Assembly (NCBI RefSeq): GCF_010668805.1
Contig: NZ_WUFT01000007.1
Coordinates: 62,001-126,000 of the forward strand
Direction: 5' to 3'
Length of the DNA: 64,000 nucleotides
Source: Rhizobium phaseoli
GTDB taxonomy: Bacteria; Pseudomonadota; Alphaproteobacteria; Rhizobiales; Rhizobiaceae
Below, piece by piece: positions 58,116 through 64,000 of the stretch. Position 1 is the first letter of the stretch. Every line of letters starts with the position of its first letter. The notes beneath the pieces were generated by a model, which made no database searches, was not told the DNA's origin, and was given only the letters and a program-made list of their open reading frames with translations. Made by a program: the position numbers and the translations under genes.

Positions 58116-58136
58116 GAATGACTTGCATTATCATTC
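58116..58136. promoter_or_regulatory. Candidate Fur/Mur-type box upstream of mntH
   Basis: GAATGA and TCATTC arms separated by CTTGCATTA, 43-63 bp before the mntH start. The neighbouring TGCATTATCATTC resembles half a Fur-family box. In rhizobia mntH and sitABCD are controlled by the manganese-responsive Fur homologue Mur, so regulation by Mur is the natural guess; it does not match the Mur site I recall exactly. Confidence 0.45.
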
Positions 58137-58178
58137 TAATTCGTCATAGTGCAGACACGATAAACAGGTGGAAATTGC

Positions 58179-59519
58179 ATGGACGCCCTAAATCCGAATG
58201 CTCGAAGCGGCTGGCGGCACGAACGCGGCGAGGCGTCGCTATCGGATGTCTACCGCACCGTCGGAACCGGGCGTCATAGCTCGAAGTGGCGAAGGGCGGC
58301 CGCCTTCGCGGGGCCGGGCTACATGGTCGCCGTCGGTTACATGGATCCGGGCAACTGGGCGACGTCACTCGCCGGTGGCTCAAAATTCGGGTATGCGCTG
58401 CTCACCGTCGCCCTGCTCTCCAACCTGATGGCGATCGTGCTGCAATCGCTCTGCGCGCGTCTGGCGATCGCCTCCGGCCGTGACCTGGCGCAGGCCTGCC
58501 GCGACGCCTTTCCGAAATATGTCTCGATACCACTCTGGGCTTTTGCGGAAATCGCCATCATCGCCACCGATATCGCCGAGGTGATCGGAACGGCGATCGG
58601 CCTCAATCTGCTGATGGGCATCCCGCTCGAACTTGGCGTGCTGATCACCGCACTCGACGTCTTCGTCATCCTCTTCCTGCAGAAGCTTGGTTTCCGCTGG
58701 GTGGAAGCCTTCATCATCGCGCTGCTCGGCGTCATCGCCGTCTGCTTCGGCGTGCAGATATTGCTTGCCGACCCGCAATGGGGCGCCGTCGTCACCGGCT
58801 TCTTCCCGACGACGGAGATCGTCACCAATCCGGAGATGCTCTATCTGGCGCTCGGCATTCTCGGCGCGACCGTCATGCCGCACAATCTCTACCTCCACTC
58901 CGGCATCGTCCAGACGCGGGCCTATGGCCATACGGTTCCCGAGAAGAAGGAGGCACTGACCTTTGCGACGATCGACTCGACGGTGGCGCTGTGCTTCGCG
59001 CTGCTAATCAACGCTTCGATCCTGATCCTGGCGGCTGCCGCCTTCAATGCGCATGGCAAGACCGATGTCGTCGAACTCGGCGACGCCTATTCGCTGCTGT
59101 CGCCGCTGCTCGGTCTCGCCATCGCCCCGACGCTGTTCGGCATCGCGCTCTTATGCTGCGGCCTCAATTCGACGGTGACGGCAACGCTTGCCGGCCAGAT
59201 CGTCATGGAAGGCTTCCTGAAGATCAGGCTGAAACCTTGGGTGCGCCGGCTGATCACCCGCGCCATCGCCATCGTCCCGGCGGCGATCGTCACCATCTGG
59301 TATGGCGACCAGGGCACAGCGGAGCTCTTGATCCTCACCCAAGTGGTGCTCAGCCTGCAGCTTTCCTTCGCGGTCTTCCCGCTTGTGATGTTCACCGCCA
59401 GCAAGGCCAAAATGGATGAGCTCGTCGCCCCGCGCTGGCTGAGCGGCCTTGCCTATCTGATCGCGGTCGTCATCGCCGGCCTCAACGTCAAGCTGCTCTT
59501 CGACTTCGTGACCGGCTGA
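58179..59519 (+). CDS. mntH: Nramp-family manganese transporter
   Basis: 446 residues, about eleven helices. The metal-site signature DPGN (56-59, in [17 protein letters not shown]) and the TM6 motif ([20 protein letters not shown]) are intact. Nramp proteins import Mn2+ (and Fe2+) with protons; in rhizobia MntH is the main Mn importer in some species. ATG 58179 lies downstream of a candidate operator and a strong terminator follows, so it is a single-gene unit. Confidence 0.95.
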   Translation: MDALNPNARSGWRHERGEASLSDVYRTVGTGRHSSKWRRAAAFAGPGYMVAVGYMDPGNWATSLAGGSKFGYALLTVALLSNLMAIVLQSLCARLAIASGRDLAQACRDAFPKYVSIPLWAFAEIAIIATDIAEVIGTAIGLNLLMGIPLELGVLITALDVFVILFLQKLGFRWVEAFIIALLGVIAVCFGVQILLADPQWGAVVTGFFPTTEIVTNPEMLYLALGILGATVMPHNLYLHSGIVQTRAYGHTVPEKKEALTFATIDSTVALCFALLINASILILAAAAFNAHGKTDVVELGDAYSLLSPLLGLAIAPTLFGIALLCCGLNSTVTATLAGQIVMEGFLKIRLKPWVRRLITRAIAIVPAAIVTIWYGDQGTAELLILTQVVLSLQLSFAVFPLVMFTASKAKMDELVAPRWLSGLAYLIAVVIAGLNVKLLFDFVTG

Positions 59520-59566
59520 CGAACGTGCATCGCCCCGTGCGGCGGTCCGCGATTAAGAAACGACAG

Positions 59567-59602
59567 CGCGGCGCATCGACCTTGGTTGATGCGCCGCGTT
59601 TT
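59567..59602 (+). terminator. Rho-independent terminator of mntH
   Basis: CGCGGCGCATCGACC / GGTTGATGCGCCGCG stem with a 2-nt loop gap (one G-T pair) followed by TTTT. It lies 48 bp after the mntH stop. Confidence 0.88.
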
Positions 59603-59668
59603 GATTTGTCCACCATTCATCGATCGATTTGGATGCATTCGATCTCTGACTGCGGATTTCCGAATTTT

Positions 59669-59935
59669 TCAAGCGAGTTCCGATTTGGCCAGCAGATAGG
59701 TATCGCCGCTATTGTCTCGGGCGGCGGCGCCGGATTTCAACATATCAAGCAGATCGCCGCTGAAGGCTTGCTCGCCGATCTCCGCCGTCAGTTGCAGGAT
59801 CTCGCTTTGGGCCTGATCTCGGTAAAGCGCCACCTGCGCGGCGTCATGCGGGATCCACTGATATCCCTTGTCATTATAGGCAGCAACGATGCGCAGAAGA
59901 TCGAGCAGACGCTTTCGCGGGTCGGATATTGTCAC
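59669..59935 (-). CDS. Small conserved hypothetical protein
   Basis: 88 residues, soluble and helical by composition (RKRLLDLLRIVAAYNDKGYQ, AQVALYRDQAQSEILQLTAE). The start is GTG 59935 with GAGGGA 6-7 nt upstream. No recognised domain. It is followed at 59602 by the convergent mntH terminator. It is 42 bp after the YfiC-like gene on the same strand, so it may be the last gene of that run. Confidence 0.65.
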   Translation of the reverse strand: MTISDPRKRLLDLLRIVAAYNDKGYQWIPHDAAQVALYRDQAQSEILQLTAEIGEQAFSGDLLDMLKSGAAARDNSGDTYLLAKSELA

Positions 59936-59977
59936 AGATGATCCCTCGCCAATGAACAGCTTCGATGCAAGGCGTCT

Positions 59978-60754
59978 TCAAAGCCTGGCATAGGCCGCCC
60001 GGCCGTTGTTGAAATCGTCGACGAGAGGGGAGAACTTGTGGCTGCCCTCTTCGTGCATGATCAGCGGCGCGCGTAGCGACAGCCGCGCCCGCGATCCCTT
60101 GATACCAGTCATCAGGATACGGACGGCGTTTTCGCCCTGGCGCGGATGAATGGCGGTGATTTCGATGCCGCCGAAACGCCGGCCGCAGGCGATAACGATC
60201 TCGGCGATCGATTGGGGCCTTGCAATCAGCGACAATTGCCCGCCCGGGATCATGATCGCGCCGGCGGTGCGGATCCAGCTTTCAAACAGACCGTCGGTCA
60301 TCGCATGGGCTTCGGCCTTCAGCGCATCCGGCGTGCGCCGGTCGCCGGCGTGGTTGAAGGGCGGGTTCATGATGACGTGGTGGAAACTCTCATCGATGAG
60401 GCCGGCATCGTTGCGCGCCTTGGCAGTCAGCGTCACATCGGCTTCGACGACACTGACGCGGGCGGCGAAATGGGCATTTTCGGGCAGCAGGATGCTGCGG
60501 CGGGCATAATCGGCCATTTCAGCCGCACGCTCGAAAAGCACCACGTCCGCATCGGCTAGGCGCGAGGCGACGGCAAGGCCGGCAGCACCGGCGCCGGCGC
60601 CGAGGTCGGCGACCCTGACCGGCCGATCATCGGCGACGAGGGCGGCAAGCAGCATCGCATCCATGCCGGAGCGATGGCCCCTGCCCTTCGGCTGCACCAC
60701 ATGGAAGGCGCCGCGATGAAAGGCATCGATGGTTTGGCCAGGCTCCCCGGTCAT
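59978..60754 (-). CDS. TrmN6/YfiC-like N6-adenine methyltransferase
   Basis: 258 residues. SAM motif VADLGAGAGAAGL (48-60) and the amino-methyltransferase motif NPPF (130-133, HHVIMNPPFNHAG). E. coli YfiC modifies A37 of tRNA1-Val; by homology this is a tRNA methyltransferase, though other substrates are possible. ATG 60754 lies just downstream of the DUF2007 gene (8-bp gap), so they are co-transcribed. Confidence 0.87.
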   Translation of the reverse strand: MTGEPGQTIDAFHRGAFHVVQPKGRGHRSGMDAMLLAALVADDRPVRVADLGAGAGAAGLAVASRLADADVVLFERAAEMADYARRSILLPENAHFAARVSVVEADVTLTAKARNDAGLIDESFHHVIMNPPFNHAGDRRTPDALKAEAHAMTDGLFESWIRTAGAIMIPGGQLSLIARPQSIAEIVIACGRRFGGIEITAIHPRQGENAVRILMTGIKGSRARLSLRAPLIMHEEGSHKFSPLVDDFNNGRAAYARL

Positions 60755-60761
60755 CCCCCGC

Positions 60762-60989
60762 TCACTTCCTGTCGCGCAATTCGCCACCGAGGCCGGCGTC
60801 GGTCAGAATGCGGCGCGCCCGGTCGGCCATCTCTTCATCCACCAGCAGGCGGCGCGGCAGCATGCCGAGTGAGCCTTCCAGCACGCTCATGCCCTGATCG
60901 GCGATGAAGCAGTGAATTCCGGCATCCTTCATCAAACTCTCGGCAAAGGAGAGCAGAACGGGGTCGTTGGCGCGGATAAGTTCATGCAT
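60762..60989 (-). CDS. DUF2007 family small protein
   Basis: 75 residues. MHELIRANDPVLLSFAESLM, GIHCFIADQGMSVLEGSLGM and RRLLVDEEMADRARRILTDA fit DUF2007, a putative signal-transducing family of unknown role. ATG 60989 matches the family N-terminus; the ORF opens 20 codons further up. Divergent from the polyprenyl synthase gene (108 bp), and coupled to the methyltransferase gene. Confidence 0.88.
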   Translation of the reverse strand: MHELIRANDPVLLSFAESLMKDAGIHCFIADQGMSVLEGSLGMLPRRLLVDEEMADRARRILTDAGLGGELRDRK

Positions 60990-61097
60990 TTGCCGTCGTT
61001 TTCCTTCCAATTTCGCCTTGCGCGACAATTCACCCCTTGCCGCGTCCATCGCCCCTTTCTATTGTCAGATGCAAAGAATGAACAGGAGTCCGGGTCG

Positions 61098-62114
61098 TTG
61101 GGCGTGGTCATACCGCTTGAAGAAAGCAAAAACAAACTGGCATCCATCAAGCCATTGGTCGATCTCACCAGGGCGGATATGGAGCGGGTGAACCAGCTCA
61201 TACTGTCCAAGGCCGGCTCCGATGTGCAGATGATCCCCGAAGTGGCGAACCATCTGATCTCGTCCGGCGGCAAGCGGCTGCGGCCGATGCTGACGCTGGC
61301 GTCGGCCTCGCTGTTCGACTATAGGGGCGAAAACCACGTCAAGCTCGCCACCTCAGTCGAGTTCATGCACACGGCGACGCTGCTGCATGACGACGTCGTC
61401 GACGAAAGCGATCTGCGCCGCGGCAAATCGACAGCGCGGATGATCTGGGGCAACCAGGCAAGCGTGCTGGTCGGCGACTTCCTGCTCGGCCAGGCCTTCC
61501 GCATGATGGTCGATGTCGGCTCGCTCGATGCGCTCGACGTCTTGTCTTCGGCTGCCTGCGTGATCGCCGAAGGCGAAGTGCTGCAGCTTTCCGTCGCCAA
61601 GAACATGGAGACGACGGAGGACGATTATCTCTCCGTCATCCGCGCCAAGACGGCCGCCCTTTTTGCCGCTGCCGCCGAAGTCGGGCCGATCGTCGCCGAG
61701 GCCGGTCGCTCCGGCCGCAATGCATTGAAATCCTATGGAATGAATCTGGGGCTTGCCTTCCAGCTCGTCGACGATGCGCTCGACTATGGCGGCAAGGCCG
61801 CCGATCTCGGCAAGAATGTCGGCGACGATTTCCGCGAGGGCAAGATCACCCTGCCGGTCATTCTCGCCTATCGCCGCGGCACCGAGGACGAGCGCGCCTT
61901 CTGGCGCGATGCGATCGAAGCCGGCAACAGCACCGACGCCAACCTCGAAAAAGCGCTCGGGCTGATCACCAAATACGGCACGCTTGCCGACACGATCGGC
62001 CGCGCGATCCATTACGGCACGATCGCAAGAGACGCGCTTGCGCCGCTGCCCGATACGGTGTGGAAAGCCGCCCTGATGGAAGTGATCGATTTCTGTATCG
62101 AGCGTGTCAACTGA
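61098..62114 (+). CDS. ispB: Polyprenyl (octa-/decaprenyl) diphosphate synthase
   Basis: 338 residues. First Asp-rich motif HDDVVDESDLRRGKST (Asp98, Asp99, Asp102), second FQLVDDALDYGGKAADLGKN (Asp225, Asp226, Asp229), SSGGKRLRPML substrate Arg. I start at TTG 61098 because the family begins (M)GVVIPLEESKNK and CAGGAG lies about 9 nt upstream; the open frame extends 62 codons further but into the divergent DUF2007 gene. It makes the side chain of ubiquinone, which is Q10 in rhizobia, so it probably is a decaprenyl synthase. It feeds UbiA (38324). Confidence 0.95.
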   Translation: MGVVIPLEESKNKLASIKPLVDLTRADMERVNQLILSKAGSDVQMIPEVANHLISSGGKRLRPMLTLASASLFDYRGENHVKLATSVEFMHTATLLHDDVVDESDLRRGKSTARMIWGNQASVLVGDFLLGQAFRMMVDVGSLDALDVLSSAACVIAEGEVLQLSVAKNMETTEDDYLSVIRAKTAALFAAAAEVGPIVAEAGRSGRNALKSYGMNLGLAFQLVDDALDYGGKAADLGKNVGDDFREGKITLPVILAYRRGTEDERAFWRDAIEAGNSTDANLEKALGLITKYGTLADTIGRAIHYGTIARDALAPLPDTVWKAALMEVIDFCIERVN

Positions 62115-62246
62115 TCACACATGCTCGATTGCGGGCTGATTTTGTTGCAGCGCCGCTTCAAAAAAGCCATCCTGTTATGAATCAGTGAGCGCAACTGGTT
62201 TGCGACCGGCACCATCGTCGGGACGCTGTCGAAGAAAGGTTTCCTA

Positions 62247-64000
62247 ATGCGGCAGAGAATTGCCATCCGTCTTCTTACGAGCGCAGCGCTTGCCGTTGTC
62301 CTTTCGCTGGGCGGTGTCGGCGGCGTCAACGCTGAGGATGCGGCCAAGGCGAGTGAAGCCGCAACGACCGACAGCTTCGATGCCGATAGCGTTACCACTT
62401 TCTCCGGCGCCTTTCTCGCGGCGCGCACGGCCGATGTCGATCATGACTATGAAACGGCGATCGAACTCTACAAGAAGGCGCTGCAGATCGAGCCCGGCAA
62501 TCCCGAGATCCGCCAGCGGCTGATGATCTCGCTGCTGCTCAATGGCGACATCAAGGACGGCGTCAAATATGCCAACGACCTGAAGGGCGATCCGTCCGTC
62601 GAGCGCATTACCACGATCGTGCGCGGTATGGATGCCGTGCGCCGGGATGACTACAAGACCGCCGAGACCATCCTTAAATATAACGGGCCGAACGATCTCG
62701 ACCGGATGATGAATGACCTGCTGCTCGCCTGGGCCCGCGTCGGCGCCGGCCGCGGCAAGGAAGCGCTCGCCATGGTCGAGAAGATGAAGGGGCCGGACTG
62801 GGTCCGCATCTTCCAGAATTATAATGCAGGCGCGATCGCCATCGCCACCGGCGACGTGAAATCCGCCCGAAAGCATCTGAACGATGCCGTGCTCGACAAG
62901 GAGGGAGGTGCCACGGCCCCCGACACCTTCATGCGCGCCGTGATGGCGCTTGCCCGCCTTGAAGCCACACAAGGCAATAAGCAGAAGGCGCTCGACGCCG
63001 TTTCCGTCGGCGACAATTTGCTGCCGAACTATGCGCCGCTGAACGCCCTGCGCGACAGTATCGAAAAAGATGAGAAGCAGGAGCAGCAGGTCAAGACGGC
63101 CGAAGAAGGGGCAGCCGGCGTGCTGTTTTCGGTCGGCGGCGCGCTGAACCGCGACGGCGCCGAGGATATCGTCTCGCTTTACCTGCAGACCGCCAATGCG
63201 CTCGACCCCAACAGCGCCGATACGCTGGTTCTGCTCGGCGGCATCGCCGAGAAGCAGAACCAGATGGACCGCGCCATTGCGCTCTACAAGAAGGTGCCGG
63301 AGAATTCGCCGATGCGGCGCATCTCCGAGCTGCAGCTCGGCCTCGCCCTTGCCCAGGGCGGCAAGGTGGACGAGGCGCGCAAGCACCTGCAGGCGCTGAT
63401 CACCTCCGACCCGAAGGACATTCGCAGCTACCTCGCCTATGGCAGCGTGCTCTCCGACGCCAAGGATTACGAAGCGATGGCGGCCAATTACGACAAGGCC
63501 GTCGAAGCGATCGGTCCGATTCCCGGCCGCGCCAACTGGAGCGTCTTCTTCCAGCGCGGCATCGCCTATGAGCGGCTGAAGAAGTGGGACCAGGCGGAAC
63601 CGAACTTCCGCAAGGCCCTGGAGCTTAATCCCGACCAGCCGCAGGTGCTGAACTATCTCGGCTACTCTTGGATCGACATGAACCGGAACCTCGACGAAGG
63701 TCTCGGCATGATCAAGAAGGCCGTCGACCTTCGTCCTGACGACGGCTACATCATCGATTCGCTCGGCTGGGCCTATTTCCGCCTCAACCGCTTCGACGAT
63801 GCCGTCGACGAACTGGAACGGGCAGCCCAGATCAAGGCCGGCGACGCGACGATCAACGACCATCTCGGCGATGCCTATTGGCGCGTCGGCCGCAAGCTCG
63901 AAGCCGTTTATCAGTGGAACCGGGCGCTGGCCTCCGAGCCCGAAGCCGCCGAGATCCCGAAGATCAAGGACAAGGTCGCCAATGGCCTGCCTGCCGTCAG
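62247..64000 (+). CDS. Secreted tetratricopeptide-repeat protein, partial (3' end outside window)
   Basis: At least 584 residues, open at the right edge. A signal peptide (to about GVNA-ED) precedes many TPR units, for example DYETAIELYKKALQIEPGNP, QAEPNFRKALELNPDQPQVL, YSWIDMNRNLDEGLGMIKKA and YWRVGRKLEAVYQWNRALAS. Probably a periplasmic or lipid-anchored scaffold of the kind seen near envelope biogenesis genes; no lipobox is evident. AAAGG is upstream of ATG 62247. 132 bp separate it from ispB, without features. Confidence 0.88.
   Translation, partial: MRQRIAIRLLTSAALAVVLSLGGVGGVNAEDAAKASEAATTDSFDADSVTTFSGAFLAARTADVDHDYETAIELYKKALQIEPGNPEIRQRLMISLLLNGDIKDGVKYANDLKGDPSVERITTIVRGMDAVRRDDYKTAETILKYNGPNDLDRMMNDLLLAWARVGAGRGKEALAMVEKMKGPDWVRIFQNYNAGAIAIATGDVKSARKHLNDAVLDKEGGATAPDTFMRAVMALARLEATQGNKQKALDAVSVGDNLLPNYAPLNALRDSIEKDEKQEQQVKTAEEGAAGVLFSVGGALNRDGAEDIVSLYLQTANALDPNSADTLVLLGGIAEKQNQMDRAIALYKKVPENSPMRRISELQLGLALAQGGKVDEARKHLQALITSDPKDIRSYLAYGSVLSDAKDYEAMAANYDKAVEAIGPIPGRANWSVFFQRGIAYERLKKWDQAEPNFRKALELNPDQPQVLNYLGYSWIDMNRNLDEGLGMIKKAVDLRPDDGYIIDSLGWAYFRLNRFDDAVDELERAAQIKAGDATINDHLGDAYWRVGRKLEAVYQWNRALASEPEAAEIPKIKDKVANGLPAV

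Noticed and set aside
62244..63863. 539-codon open frame opposite the TPR gene
   Set aside because: Antisense to a repetitive TPR gene, which itself explains the open frame.

Overview
The window looks like chromosomal DNA of a Rhizobium, probably of the R. etli/R. leguminosarum group. GC content and codon use are high-GC alphaproteobacterial throughout. Gene families typical of Rhizobiales occur (DUF1217, DUF6101, DUF982, BA14K-like, an HPE1-like secreted protein), as does a BioMNY biotin transporter of the kind described in R. etli. Several families of palindromic intergenic repeats of the rhizobial type are scattered between genes. I annotate 55 protein genes, two of them cut by the window ends. 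I see no rRNA, tRNA, CRISPR array, prophage, integrase or insertion sequence. Most of the content is core or lineage-specific chromosome rather than an island.

Layout. 1-3.4 kb: a partial YcaQ-type DNA glycosylase, then bioMNY. 3.5-7.2 kb: a small Gly-rich membrane protein, a LysR regulator divergent from a solitary ectoine synthase gene (ectC), a LuxR-type regulator and a hot-dog thioesterase. 7.3-15.3 kb: an HDAC-family deacetylase, xseB and, further on, dxs. Between xseB and dxs lie an SDR, a P-loop kinase, a pirin and a phospholipase D-like protein. 15.8-21.1 kb: a chemoreceptor, a DUF4424 secreted protein, tlyA and an RlmD/TrmA-type RNA methyltransferase. 21.1-28.9 kb: an HxlR/SDR divergent pair sharing a strong palindromic operator, an MBL-fold hydrolase, an acyl-CoA dehydrogenase/enoyl-CoA hydratase operon with a LiuR-like site, a CorA/ZntB transporter, a DUF982 protein and a BA14K-like protein.

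29-34 kb: a GbcA-like Rieske oxygenase, an unassigned protein, a Sua5/TsaC-type tRNA threonylcarbamoylation enzyme and an FAD-linked oxidase. 34-45 kb: a very large protein of about ten DUF1217 modules, a DUF6101 protein, ubiA, a MipA/OmpV porin-like protein, a histidine phosphatase, cfa and tex. 45-57 kb: glyS, a Cache-type chemoreceptor, an HPE1-like protein, purD, DUF2207, a class I-like EPSP synthase, lemA, glyQ, a small membrane protein and sppA. 58-64 kb: mntH, a small protein, a YfiC-like methyltransferase, a DUF2007 protein, a polyprenyl diphosphate synthase and a truncated TPR protein.

Functionally the isoprenoid and quinone genes (dxs, ispB, ubiA) are scattered but belong to one pathway. 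glyQ and glyS encode the two glycyl-tRNA synthetase subunits although they lie 8.5 kb apart on opposite strands. The most interesting items are the solitary ectC between two regulators, the ten-module DUF1217 protein, the class I-like EPSP synthase next to lemA, a possible structured RNA at 49756-49819, and the palindromic repeat families, including a split inverted pair around 47.4 kb. I found no convincing new multi-gene system.
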